Shown here in pieces: positions 30,086 to 42,756 of a stretch of DNA of 64,000 nt (the stretch's first letter is position 1; each line of letters begins with the position of its first letter). Below the pieces are notes generated by a model. It was not told where the DNA came from and searched no databases. It was given only the letters and a program-made list of their open reading frames with translations. The DNA lies in NCBI GenBank assembly GCA_030386875.1, contig CM059575.1, positions 45,414,859 through 45,478,858 on the forward strand, read 5' to 3'. The DNA comes from Morinoia aosen (lineage: Eukaryota; Arthropoda; Malacostraca; Amphipoda; Talitridae). Both the position numbers and the translations under genes were made by a program.

Positions 30086-32540
30086 GATGTGTATTAGGCT
30101 TGATTGATTGGAATAACGCTTCCTTTCTTCCTACGAAGGTATTTGAGTTAGTTAACATAACATAAAAAACGCATGTTCCAAAATTTTAGATTATATTCTA
30201 GAACCAACATGTTCATTCTACAAGTAAATTACTCCTTTCTATTACTGCTCCAAAAGTGAGTTCAATAATTGCTATTATCGTTGGTAAGTATTTAAGGAAA
30301 AGTTTCCGCTTAGTTTTTTATTCTTTTGACCTTGCAAACCGTAATAGCATTGTTCCCTGTTTTTCGGTAAATATTTTCATTTTATAAAAGCTAATTACAA
30401 ACTTATTCCGTAGAATTGTTCCTGAGATGAGTAAAATTCCTTAGACGCAGTAACATTTTTCAGATTTAGGCCTTTCCTTATTAAATATTCCTACGGTTTT
30501 TCATACCTTCATGAGCGTAAACTGAGGTAAAATGCATCGACCAGAATTGGAATTATAATATTTTTTCTTCAGTGTTACTGTTTTTCAAAATAAATTCTTA
30601 AAATTATGAAGTTTGACATTCTTATTACCAACAGTTTTAACTTCAGCGTTCGAGCTTAATACATTTACAGCTTTGATTTAGTAAAATTTACTAGCATTTG
30701 AATTTGTATGACCTTTTTGAGTGGTTTTTAAAAGATATTAAAGAACAATTCCTAAAAACATATCATTGAACATTTTTTAAGTTTAGTTCGAATTACCGTT
30801 TAATGAATCATGTACTGCAGGATTTGCAGGAGCAATAAGACTTAGCTTAAATTAAAATTTTGGATACAACATTTATAAAAATAAGCTATCAATTCATTTA
30901 ACTTCTAAGAACTTATGTTATCATAAACTTAATTGAATTTGAAGCGATTTTTATGTTTTGAAATGAACGAAAAAGCTACTCATCAAATTGAATTAAGGTT
31001 TATGGCAGACGGTGGTAGTTTTTCGTCACTCCTTTTGCAGTAAAAAAGATTGAACCTCAAAGTTGATTATTCCGTTAGGGTTATAGGGAAACTTGGATTA
31101 TAACCCCGACACACAAGTTTGTAATTGAAGGTGTAACAAATGAAAAAATTATTCAACACTAACACCTAAACTCCATTCGTGGCGTATCAGTAGAAGAAAT
31201 ACAATATACTTACGTGCTCAATTTACTTTTGCAATTAAGGGTATAAGAAATTTTTATTGAAATTTGAAGTCATTGAAAAACGCTTAATTTTTACAAAATT
31301 AGCAAAAAAGTTTGAGTTAGCGTACTAAAACACTACCTAAGTAAAAAAAATTAACCATCAATATTATACTTATATGCGTGCACATACTATTTGCTCACTA
31401 ATCTCTTTGGCAATCACATCCAGTAACTCAAATAACTGTTATTGAGTGCAGAAAGCACACAACTTGAAAGGTCTTCGTTTTAAAAACAGCATGGCGTTAA
31501 CAGGTCTGTTGTTTAAATTGCAGAACATTATTGTAAAACTTAGTGTACATTACCCTGGCAGTATTGGAAGACGAATGGAGCTTTTCCTTTCCACAAGTTC
31601 GGTATTCCACACCGCTGGCAATAAAACACCATCTTCAACAAAATATCAATAAAAGGACAATTTAGAGACAATACAATGATTAAATCAAAATAAATTTCAA
31701 CAAACAGTTCTGCTCGCAACATAGTATGATCTGTAACAATTGCTTTAATGAAATAAATTTTAATGCGACCACTTGTTTGCATAAATTTTAATGGATAAGA
31801 TAACGGACAGTTAAATTTAGACAACACATTTAACGCATTACAATGTTGTACACACTTTACGAGCATTTTAGGAAATAACCGAGAAATGAATTTCTCTTTG
31901 TGGACGCAGTCACTCGCCACCTCCGCACAGCCACGAAGCACGCAACCGTCTGTTGCCGGCAACCCGACTTGCAGCTCACAGCATTCCTAATGGTTCCGAT
32001 GACATACAATTTAATTTCTATTCATAATATGTAACTATTGGGAATAAATTCTCTCGAAATAAACTCCAGTGTAAATTTGGAAACTTAAATGTGCATTTTG
32101 GCAACTATAAGCAAGTTAAGTCATGTTTTATAAGTACTCAATTAATTAAGAAGCTAATTTTAACAGAGAAGTCTCCTTCAGCTAATGGTAAATATCGGAC
32201 TGTAAACAGCTTTCCGCAAGGCCTGCCAAGTTAGAAATCTCACAGAATCGATTAAAAAATATGTGGAACTAGGAAATTGCGGTCAAGCTGTTTTTCATTT
32301 TAAGCGCCTGGGTGAAGGGGGGAAATACTGGTCCCTAATGAAGGAGTATGGGAAGCAGCAGTTCTTTCTTTTCATGGCAGGGAGGGAAACTGGGTTGTTG
32401 AGTTGAAGGATTCTGCGTCGTACCACCGATAATAGAGCTGAATTCCATTAACCGATAGTACAGCTCTTGGAATATCAGTTAAAAATTGCGTGCGTATGCT
32501 TTTGTGCTCAATAAGTATTCTGTCACTACCGCTGGATTGA
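30086..32540. other. 2.4 kb AT-rich non-coding
   Basis: No convincing coding. The frames at 31446-31652 (+) and 31540-31962 (-) overlap each other and look random. Confidence 0.4.
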
Positions 32541-32798
32541 TCTAGGCGGCGCCATCATATGGCCACCTGATAAAACACCTCTAGATTTTTACTTCTGAAG
32601 ACATTTGAAAAGTTTGAAGAACGAAACACTGTTTCATTTCGAAGAAGACCTCATCGTTTTTCTACTGAAGCCTCAGCAAGGATTCGTGAAACTCTTGGTC
32701 TGTTCGATCGCGTCCGGCAACCATTGCACCTGCGTTTGAATGCATACACCGCAACAGATGCGCGTCATGTTGAACATCTTTCGTAAGTAACTAATCTA
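32541..32798 (+). pseudogene. Mariner-related transposase C-terminus
   Basis: The translation RWIDLGGAIIWPPDKTPLDF matches the catalytic third-Asp block of a mariner-related transposase family. Next come HLKSLKNET and, after a one-base shift, ASARIRETLGLFDRVRQ and ARHVEHLS ending in TAA. One in-frame stop and one frameshift are visible. The N-terminal two thirds are absent. A second fragment of the same family is at 13235-13335. Confidence 0.75.
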
Positions 32799-33649
32799 AT
32801 TTAAAAATTCGTTTATTGAGGTCATAATAATTAAACCTCTTATCCTTTTTCTAATTGTTATAATGAAAATGCTTTCCTAATTTTTACATTTAATTATTCT
32901 GCCACTCCAGAATCCGTATGGAGAAGAAGGAAGTTTGTTCTTTCTATTAATTCGTCATGCATGTCTCGCGTAAGAGGAATTTTTTTGTTAGGTTACTAGG
33001 TGATTATTCATCCGTTGACGTTTTTAATTTTCATTACTGGATAGGTACACTTTTGAACACTTAAAAACGCCAAATCGACTGAGCGTGAAGGTAGCTTGTA
33101 ATAAGCGAATAAACTTTTCAAAGCTTCAAACTTAAGAACTCGAACTCTCCCAAAACTTTTTATTTCAACTAGGCGGAAGGCAATTTATTAGCTCAACCGT
33201 TTTAATTAAACCGTTTCTAAGTTAAATTAAATCAACCGTTTTACATCAGCGGACTGATGACTGACCCATGAAGCAGGTGATAGGGCTCCAGGTCTACTAT
33301 AATACAGCCTGGTTAAAATCCTACAATAGAATTATCATTCACGAGTCCCTGATCGCGTGTAATTTACGCAAGTTTAAATTTAGGGTAGCACGCGTGTCCC
33401 CATAATCTGGCCGTCCTCCACCCTGTATGTGCAGCGCACGGTCAGTATCCAACAGCTAACAATGCCGGAGCTCATCACACTCATCTCAGGTTACGAACGG
33501 CACCTGGTGGCCCAAAGCGCCTCCAACAGTAGCTAGCCGATCGCATGAGCAGCTGGATTTACAAAAATTATGTAACAAGAAAAGAAAGAAAAAATACATG
33601 TCAACATATAGGCTTTTAAAAAATTGTTCATGAGACGTCCTAAAACAAA
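32799..33649. other. Non-coding, nothing recognised
   Basis: Short frames only. Confidence 0.35.
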
Positions 33650-33781
33650 CGTTCCATACGAGGAGTACTAATAAACAAACTATCCCAGGTGTACAATTAG
33701 ATAAAACATACGAGGCGTAATAATAGACAAACTATACGAGGTGTACTAATAGACAAACTATCCGAGGTGTACCGATAGATA
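33650..33781. repeat. 26-bp minisatellite, left part
   Basis: About five units of 26-27 bp with core ATACGAGGYGTACTAATAGA. The array resumes at 35161 beyond a 1.4-kb insert. Confidence 0.85.
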
Positions 33782-35160
33782 TGTATGAGTCGGGTTTTCT
33801 TCCGCTCTTTCTTGCCTTATGGCCTTAAAGTTCATTTAATCCGCGTCAATCATGAAGTATCTGATGAGTTTTATTGAAGATAAAACTGCCAATACTATGT
33901 AATTCGGGTTATTTTCTGCCCGCTCCCGATATGATTTCTGTTATTTGAGTTCTCCGATGGTTTTGAATAAATCATGAATCATTTAAGGAGAATTAATGAC
34001 GATAGCTAGCTGCCACCACGAGGCTTAGATAGCCTCGACTAAAATTAGATATGAAAGGAACGTGCGTATTTCTTGGTAGCAATGGCGGCGGTAGGCGCGT
34101 GTTTCTAGCGCTAGTTTACGAGAGAGATGAGAGGTAAGGGACGACGACTGACGATTTAATCATTTATTAGGTCAATGCTAGCCGGTTGAACACATTCACG
34201 AGTTGAGATTGACGCCAAGATCTAGCGGTAATTAACCTGATCCGCGAGTACTTTACCAAGACTTTACAATCAACTTGTCCCAACAACACGCTAAACGGGA
34301 GCAAGTCTCGACACTTATCACGGACAGTTTAACAAGTATTTGAACACAACTCGACTCTTCCTATGAACGTCTGCATACGTCGACAACAATCCACGGAAAA
34401 CGATCCAAAGGGGACGTATCACAAACGCCCGACAACAATCCAAGGGACACGATCCAAAGGTGAACGTCGCGCATACGCTTTGCCACAATCACAGTATTGA
34501 AAATACACTAATGGAAACGCCGCTCTTAAGTTATGAACTGCAATTACGGGAGCCTCTACTGCCCGAACTCCGCTCGACGTGTTTTATTTACTTTACTCTA
34601 CCCGTCTCTGGTCCCTCCCGACTCGAGCCCTTGACTGCTCACACTCACGACCGGCGACCGAATGCTTTCTCTGAGCCCGCTCTCCCCTGGTCTCGCGCCT
34701 CCTTCCCAAAAAGGGGGGTAGGTTTTGTGGGGAGAAGGGATGCAGGGGTGAGCTCTCGTGGGGGCCCCGCTTTCTCCGACCATGACGTATTCAGCCCTTA
34801 TTGCCCTCCCGCTCTGCCCGTCGTCCCGCGACCGAAGCTGGCCGTCGTTTTATATATTTCCAATAACTTATAGTGCCCTTGACCAATCTACGTGGTCGCG
34901 CTCTACGAGTCCTGCGTCGTCTTTATGACGGAGTGACCGCCGCAGCCCAAGCACATCCAATTATTAAATTTACTATGGCAGTGTTTCGTAATGAGAACGT
35001 CTCTCTCATATCTTTCCCAAGACCATAGCACGAAAGCTGGTACAAACTTTACGACCCGTGTCATTTAAGATCCAGTCTTAACATTAAATATATTCTTTTC
35101 GCTCGGCAATGCCAACGGCAAAGATGGGATGAATCTGACTTCATACCCTGACTTTATACA
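33782..35160. mobile_element. Probable solo LTR (1,379 bp) inserted in minisatellite
   Basis: Begins TGTATGAGTC and ends GACTTTATACA (short inverted TG...CA termini), flanked by GATA at 33778-33781 and 35161-35164. The same minisatellite continues on both sides. Inside are an imperfect ~57-bp tandem duplication at about 34380-34475, a hairpin CGAGGCT/AGCCTCG near 34020 and a CpG-rich section at 34540-34860. The 137-codon frame at 34460-34873 is unrecognised and probably fortuitous. Confidence 0.6.
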
Positions 35161-35250
35161 GATAGACCATACGAGGCGTACTAATAGACAAACTATACGA
35201 GAGGTACTAATGGACAAACCATACGTGGCGTACTAATGGATTAACTCTGC
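35161..35250. repeat. 26-bp minisatellite, right part
   Basis: About three further units of the array at 33650-33781. Confidence 0.85.
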
Positions 35251-35389
35251 CAAGGGATAGTTAAATAAAAAATAAAAAAATATCATCTCTTGGATATTTT
35301 ATATTCCAGCGATGGCTGACAACTTTCAAATGATTCAAATACTACTAAAGAATTCTTCGGAATTCCTAAGTTATTAGTTGAATCGAAGT

Positions 35390-36965
35390 AAGAAAAGACA
35401 AAAAAACACTACACCGAAGCAGATTGAAATACCATCGTAAATGACTGTGAAGTATTGAGAAAACGTTAGTCACAAAGTAATTTATCAAGAACATCGCGCA
35501 ACACAGCACGCACGTCCAGAAATGCGTAAACAAACTTACACGCAAAAGTAAAATTCATGGCTTGTTCAGCATACGAATAGAGATAATTTTTTCACGAGTA
35601 CTTTATTTCATTTGTCTGTTTACATTTTTCATTTCTTCTGTTCACAGAAATGTCCTCCGGGGGAGTGATCAATCTATTTTTGAATCGTTAAGCAAGTGCA
35701 ATAAATATATTCATTTCTAGAATTTGGTGCAGTGTTAACTGGTCGCAGAGCTTTAGGTAAAATGTAATGTGTCTTGAGGTTTTGCTTCTACGCAAAAAAT
35801 AGATATATAAATATATATATATATATGCATTTGTGCGCATATACATGTGTGAACATGTACATAGACACACACGTATGCGTGTGTACACAGACACATACAT
35901 GTACACACATACGACTATTCATATATATATACGTTTTGAAAATGAATATAAAAAATAATAATAAACGTAAAAACAATCTTTCTCTTGCTACATCTAAAAT
36001 GATAGTCAAGCTCTGTGTAATCGTAAGAAATAACCAGCGGAAAAATAAGTTATAAGAAAAAAGACCTCGAAAAACATAAAAATGAAATGGTTTTTAATTT
36101 CCTAACATAAATTAAAAAAACTCAAGTTATCGTCAAGGAACAATAACAACAACAAAAAAAGTTTTTCACATCCTTTCGGTAGTCTCTGCAACATCATGCG
36201 GACATGGGTACATGGGATAAAATAGAGATACAATGTAAGCCGGATATCACTTATGATTAGCAAATATCTACAAAATTTTTGACAGAAATACGTAAATAAA
36301 CATATACTCAAAATGAAAATTCATAGCTTATTCAACACACGGACAAAAAGATAATTTTACCACATTCATATGCTCAAATTGCGCTTTATTTCACTTGTCT
36401 AATTGTATTTTTAATTTTTCCTATTCACAGAAACGCCCCTTGGGGGAATGATAGATCTATTTTTGTAATCATTTCGCAAGTGCAAAACACATAATTAACC
36501 GAATTGTTTTCACGTAAAAAATAGAAATAGAAACATGTATGTCTATCTATGTAGATATACATATACCTATATACGTACACACATATATTAATATATATAC
36601 CTATCGAAAATGAATATAAGAAAAAATACATATACATATAAAAACCTACCTCCTACCACATCGAAAATGACAGTCGAGCTCAATGTAATCGTAAGAAATT
36701 GTTCGAAAACAATAACTAATAAGAAAAGGAGACTTAGAAAAATGTAAAAAAAGAACAGGTTTTTACTTTCCTAATAGAAATTTTAAAGAAAACTCAGGTT
36801 ACAGTCAAGGAACAACACAACAGCAAAGAAAACATCTCGGAGCTTACATCCTATCGGTATTCTCTTCAGCATTATACGGACATGGGTACATGGGATAAAA
36901 TGGAATAACATTGTTGCCGGATATCACTTCTGAGTGGCGAATATTTACAAAATTTGTCACGTAAA
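35390..36965. repeat. ~0.7-kb tandem duplication, two diverged units
   Basis: Unit 1 (about 35555-36305) and unit 2 (36309-36965) share ordered blocks: a CACAGAAA/GGGGGA block, a microsatellite, AAAATGAATATA, GTAATCGTAAGAAAT, CAAGGAACAA and GGACATGGGTACATGGGATA. Related upstream blocks recur in a weaker third unit at about 37085-37580. No coding seen. Confidence 0.75.
35806..35930. repeat. Alternating purine-pyrimidine microsatellite
   Basis: Mixed (AT)n and (AC)n/(GT)n tract, largely alternating over ~120 bp, inside unit 1 of the 0.7-kb repeat. A shorter counterpart is at 36534-36605. Confidence 0.85.
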
Positions 36966-37111
36966 GGTAGATTAAACAGTGGTCCAGAGTAATAATTTTA
37001 ATTAGGAAAATTTTGAATTTTTTCTGATTTGAAAGTTCGGTGCTAGTGTGAACGCACTAAAAAAAAGTTTAATTACCCCCTCCCTTCAGCTCAGACAAAA
37101 TAGATTGAAGC

Positions 37112-37285
37112 ATTTTCGTGAATGATTTCGAAATAGTGAGACAACGTTAGCCAGAAGTTAATTTATCAAAAACATTGCAAAACCCTAACATCTATAAAAC
37201 ATGTATCTTCGTGAATGATTTCGAAATCGTGAGGCAACGTTAGCCAAAAGTTAATTTATTAAAAACATAGCACAACCCTCACATC
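37112..37285. repeat. ~85-bp tandem duplication
   Basis: Two copies beginning TTCGTGAATGATTTCGAAAT and ending ACATGTAT, about 90% alike by eye. Confidence 0.85.
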
Positions 37286-38340
37286 TATAAACATGTATAT
37301 TGATGTACACACAAAAATGTATTTCATAGTTTGTTTCTCATACGGATGTTAAATAAAATACAGAAAAGAGAGTATAAAAAGTAAAGATGAGAAAATACCA
37401 CTAATTATGGATAAACGACTTCATTCCGCTGCATTGAACTGACGGCTGTGGTGCTCATTATGGTCGACAGAAATAAGTAAGATCAATATTAAAATGACTT
37501 AGCGAAGGTAAAATGAAATAATTTCTAATTTTCGAATAGAAATTTCAGGAAAATCAAAATTTCAGGTAAATGGGAAGTCCACAGCGCAGAGCAAATAAAG
37601 AAATGGATCAACGAGAATTATTCCCAATAAAATAAGAAATACAAAAGGTGTTTCAGAACGAGAGGTACAAAATCGAAAACCAAGTTGAAAATGGGAAAAT
37701 AAACATTTTTCCTCTATGAAATTTTATGAAGAAATCGAGTTATTGAGATATTAGCTGTCCATTGTTTTAAATGATTTAATTTAATCACACAATTACTCGC
37801 AAATTTATTTTGAATTTATGTTACTCTCAGGCAACGCATGGTGGCGTCGAATCCATTATTCAATAGTTACTCACGATAATTCAATATTTTCTTCTAAGTG
37901 TTTGGGCTGTGGCATTACGAAAAATAGATGAGTTATCCCCTAGCTTAATGTGTCTACGCTAATGATTCTTGCGTGCATTTATTTTAGTTAGCCCTTAAGC
38001 ATTATTTGCATTTTATTTCACTACCTCAACATTAGTTTGATTACCTAACTATTTAAGATACTAATACAACACGAATGTTTTACATGTCTTTGCTGTATTA
38101 TGCTGTTGGTCATGTTTGTAAGCATTGTTTTTGCAAAACGAAATAGATCACAGTCTTTGCTGAAATGTATCCGTATATGCACTGTAATGAGAATCAGTAA
38201 GTATGATGATTCATCGTAAAATAAAAAATACCCTTTCTCCATTTCATAAAGTCTTTAGTCCTAAGAGACACCTCGCCTAAATAAGGGGATTTAAAGGATC
38301 ACCTTGCGAGGACAAACTAAGTTAAATCGTTTTGTCGCAA
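37286..38340. other. Non-coding; weak continuation of the 0.7-kb repeat then unique sequence
   Basis: No coding recognised. Confidence 0.35.
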
Positions 38341-38705
38341 AGGAAGACAACTGTCGTAGTCCAGCGAATCAGTGATTACCCTGAAAAGCTCTAACGGAAT
38401 CATATTACGTAGACAGTTGTAGGTCTTCCTAATAGTGCCGCCGTAGTTCAGCACAAACATCAATTTCTTTTCTGCTGCTCTAACGGACTAATTAAGGCGT
38501 AGGCGGTACCCACACAAACCTCAGGAAGACAACTGTCGTAGTTCAGCGAATCTCGGATTACTCTGAAAAGCTCTAGCGGAATCATACGGCGAAGACAGTT
38601 GTACGTCTTCCTAACAGTGCTGCCGTAGTTCAGCATAAACAGAGATTTCTTTTCTGTTGCTCTAACAGACTGATTACGGCGTAAGCTGCACCCTCACGGA
38701 CTTCA
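38341..38705. repeat. 185-bp tandem repeat with internal hairpin
   Basis: Two units (about 38341-38522 and 38523-38705) each start AGGAAGACAACTGTCGTAG. About 75 bases later each has a near-complementary GACAGTTGTA-GTCTTCCT, so each can fold into a long stem-loop. A second shared motif is CCGTAGTTCAGCA. Confidence 0.85.
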
Positions 38706-39397
38706 GGATGGGTAGATGCGCGGAAAAGCCAGCGCCCCGGAAGCACCCACGTCAACCTCGAACATTCTTAGCGTGCTTATGAGAGTTCGTGTACGTTTAT
38801 GGCTCTCTGGAGTAGCAGTCACATGTTGCTGTGTGACATAACTTTAGTGCGAGCATTTATTATGGCATAGCTTTGCTATATAAGTATTATTTAATAATGG
38901 AATAAAATGCTCTATGTTTCATTTTTCACTTAAAAGTTACCAAATGCGATACTGCGATACTACCGTGAGTCATAATGTATTGTTCGCATGTCACAATGTA
39001 TTGATAACAATGCAAATCTCATTTAGTTTGTGTTACAAATTAGTAGTTAATTCGAGCAGTTATCAGGTGCTTTATAATATCAATTAAATAAAAGTATTCT
39101 AGTGCTGAAGCGTTTCGTAAGTTACCTTGCATGCATATTTGCGCCAAATGAATTCAATTATTTAACATAGAAAATTTTTGGGAAAAAAATTATGCGTTCA
39201 TATCAGTATATTTAATTACAATTCAAAACTATCTGGTAATAGAACTCCTTCCATATTGCATTTAAGCTCGCACTCTGCATGGCCATTTTCAAATCATAAC
39301 TAGCACTTTTTTGTAAGCAAGCGCATAACCGAACTGCATTGCGACATCTGGAAACTCATAATAGTTAAGCGACACAACGACTTCTGGCCATGAGGTA
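38706..39397. other. Non-coding; contains a block shared with the next foldback
   Basis: About 24 bp at 38739-38762 (GCGCCCCGGAAGCACCCACG onward) are repeated at 39485-39508 in the loop and right arm of the inverted repeat. Confidence 0.5.
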
Positions 39398-39586
39398 AAC
39401 TCTGGACCAGTGCACATGACGCACACAACACGCATACGGACGCTACAACACACGTACATGAAAATGTGCGAGGTTGACGTAAGTGCGCCCCGGAAGCACC
39501 CACGTCAAGTTCGCACATTTTCATGTACGTGTGTTGCAGCGTCCGTGTACGTGAAGGATGCGTCTAGTGCTCTGGTCCAGAGCTAA
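39398..39586. repeat. Foldback inverted repeat, ~85-bp arms
   Basis: 39438-39480 and 39502-39544 pair over 43 bases with about three mismatches around a 21-base loop. Weaker pairing extends outward to CTCTGGACC/GGTCCAGAG at about 39400 and 39583. Confidence 0.85.
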
Positions 39587-39735
39587 AGCTTGGTTTAGAC
39601 GGAGGGTTTCTTCCCCAGGGTGACGCCCCCACCCTACCCCTCTCACCCGCTCAAGCTTCCCCACTTGCGTTCAGCAAATGTACAAGTTCCCCTTACAAAA
39701 ATGAATTTTAATTTCTCTGGCGTGAGAATTTTACT

Positions 39736-40149
39736 ATGGGCAACTTCATGAAAAGGGATCTATTGATTTCGAATGACAATAATTTCAAAATAAATGAAGG
39801 CAACCCCACAAACTATGTCAATATAAATGAGATTTATTTTGGTGCTGCTGCAGAAAGCATTCTCCTGGGAAATGTCAACAAAATATGTACCAAAAAACTA
39901 GAAGAGTTTGGATTGAAAGATCTCAATAAATGTAATTTAATAACACCATATTCAATGCATTTCTCCAATTTCGTGAAAGAAGAGCAGCATGAAAAGGTAA
40001 AGATGAAGTGGCGAGAACTGTTTGTTCAAGATGCTCCTTTCAAGACAGAAATTGTGTCTGAAAAATTCTGGTACGCAGCTTTGTTACTCGGTGCTTCCCG
40101 AGTTCATGAAACAGCTTATGTCAATACCGCATTATTTTGCTGCAGCTAG
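39736..40149 (+). CDS. Hypothetical frame, 137 codons, unrecognised
   Basis: Frame starting MGNFMKRDLL with a fairly protein-like composition (Lys, Asn, Glu rich, no low complexity) up to about residue 130. The sequence continues open in an overlapping frame (40022-40204), which hints at a frameshifted relic. I do not recognise a family. It lies downstream of a short GC-rich block (39597-39660) resembling the arms of the Harbinger composite, so a transposon-derived origin is plausible. It could also be chance. Confidence 0.25.
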   Translation: MGNFMKRDLLISNDNNFKINEGNPTNYVNINEIYFGAAAESILLGNVNKICTKKLEEFGLKDLNKCNLITPYSMHFSNFVKEEQHEKVKMKWRELFVQDAPFKTEIVSEKFWYAALLLGASRVHETAYVNTALFCCS

Positions 40150-42756
40150 AGAATTTTTTGACCTTAACTACATAAAAACAAAAAACAGGATTTCGTTAAA
40201 ATGAGCAAGACTAAATGCACGAATGTTTTCAAAATTTACGTTAGAGAACATAGATTGCACAAATTGGAACCACCACGGTAGCTTAGTCAACAAATCAAAT
40301 AAAAAAAGTTTGCAGATGAAGGAAGTAGGAAAAAATTTCATCCAAACAGGAAAGTAGGTAAAACCTTACAATTTTCGTTTTATTGCTAGTTAAATAGACT
40401 TGGTACACTTTAACAATTTTTGGTACGTTTTCATTGAGGTTTTATACAATCAGAAAAAAATCGGCAACCCTGGAGATAACAGTGACTGAGTGAGGATGTC
40501 GAAATGTAATTCAAGGTACGTGCAAAAAAGAAGATGCTATTTTTAAGCTGTAAACTATTTCACCGAGGCCGGCATAAGATATCAACGTATTCGTGGAGAA
40601 TTCAAGAATTACTTCTTAAACGAAGGCCAAGTGCCTTGACAGAAACGAATGTGTCAATTGGTTTAATAAGGAATCGAGGCAAATCAATAAAACTTCGCGC
40701 AGATATAGCTTCTTTTATGACGTTATTTTTAATGCCCAAACTAAAGAATAACGAAATATAACTTGCCCTGCAGATGTATATAGAGACCAAAATAAATGAA
40801 ACATGCGCGATAGAGTCTGATAACAGGAAATAGAAATAAGTAACAAAAATTATATCTGTCTAAGTCCTATCACGAGCCATCTTGTGTTAATAATAGCATG
40901 ACAGCGAACAATTTGTGTTACTATTGTTAGAGGTAATTATGTGAGGAACTACCTCGACACATTTGACTGAACAGCCGTTTCGACGCTGCAAAGATTAATA
41001 AAGACAAGGACACAAAGTTTCCAAATGTAATTTTTTAATCAGTCGCCTGAACGCCAAGGAAGATTCTTAATAGTAACAAGGCAACAATTACTTAACCAAA
41101 CACAATACGGCAAGTAGCCGATTTACAAAGTATTAGTTTAAAAACAAAAGGACTAATTCGCCCTCAAGTATCGTATTTGTTTATTCCTTTATTTATTGAT
41201 ATATTTATTTATTTATTCAGGTTAAAATGCGCATGTAAATTTAAGGTTCAAAGTTAGGGTGCCAGGTAATGCCAGTCTTCAGGCGCAGGAACGAGGAGTC
41301 TGGGGAAGCTCTTCGCTTCAGGTCCCACAGCGCCAGCTTTAACGGACGTCACGGGGTATCGACCGCACTTCAACGTGCGAGCTTACCACAAGCACTCCAG
41401 GAAGACGGAAGTTAGCGCCAAACTGACGCTACACGAAGGAAACAGGCACGGCGACTGAGGTACTACCAGGGCCAGAGCAGCTAAACAGTGACCAATGCCT
41501 CCAGTCCCTTCACAGCTGTACATAAAGATGAAAAAATGTACACAGGAAAATAAATTAAATGAGCAAATACATATTACGAAGCAGCGCTATACAAAGAATT
41601 TAGAAAGAATATAGTAGTTAATGGTCAACGTAATTACCTAGTTGCGGCTACTGCTGTCCCACAAGATGGCTTAATTGGCTATCAACGTTGTGAAGCACGA
41701 AGTGCGCAGTGCGACGAAGTGCCAGCTAGATACTGAAAAAGTAGGTACCGGGTAAGAACAAAGTTAATCTTCTTGATAAAGGTAAACAGAAATATTAGGT
41801 TTCAATAATCGGCAAATATTAGACACACGAAAACAACCTGAAGAATTTATCCTCCAGTGCGCATAGCGACTGTTAGACGATGGCAGTAATGGCGATATAG
41901 AAGTCGCAATACAGTTTCAATAGTAATGGAGGCAGAAGCCCAATAGTAGTTAATAGATAATAGGTAATAGTTAGAGTTAATAGTAATAGTTAATAAAGAC
42001 GGCGGTTCACTGCGACAGGGTAAGGTTGGCCCCCTTTTAGAGCAGCGAACACGCCTTATTAGAAGAAAGTTAATTGCGGTTCGTAACCCGCCTTAATCAT
42101 GCAATTAATTAATGGAAAAGAACCTAAATTCAACGCTTTCACACACACAATCAAACCATGAACTTATTGAACATGCAGGAAGAAGGGATGGAAGAGTTAG
42201 GCTGGCGACCGTCACCACTACACGTCACGAGCCGAGCGTACTACCGACGTGCCGACGTAACAGAGACCTCCGACCGAGACTCAGCCTGGCTTCCTGTTAA
42301 CCTAACACCACACCCCCATGATATGCGCTGCTGCTGCGCGACCTTACCTGCCACGCAGCACCAGCAGTTTATGTTAATAGTACAGAAATTGAAGTACACT
42401 CCGAGCGAATCTGTGGGGAATTTTCCCCTCAACTACTTTTGAATTAGATCGAAAATCATTTAAAGCTACAGATCATTTCTGCGATTGTTCTTGGTAAAAA
42501 AATTATATTTACAGCCGTAATAAATTCAATCAGACTGACACTTTGCTTTCAATAAATTCATCAATGTGAAAACTTTAGCCTTCAGCCACTTTTCCAGATC
42601 AGGAGAGACTTTTTGGATTGAGATTACGCATGAGAACATGACGACAGAGCAGCTAAGACATACATCCTAACCTCAAGACTGTCTGGAGCGCACTGTCTCT
42701 CCGGGACCGAGTCCATGGCAGACGAAACTTAGTCTACCATGACCGAGTCCGACCGA
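40150..42756. other. 2.6 kb without recognised genes
   Basis: Contains a moderately GC-rich section (41260-41520) and a TAATAG-rich simple repeat (41940-41995). No supported coding. Confidence 0.35.

Noticed and set aside
33650-35250. CRISPR-like spaced repeats
   Set aside because: Units are contiguous 26-bp tandem repeats without unique spacers, in a eukaryotic context.
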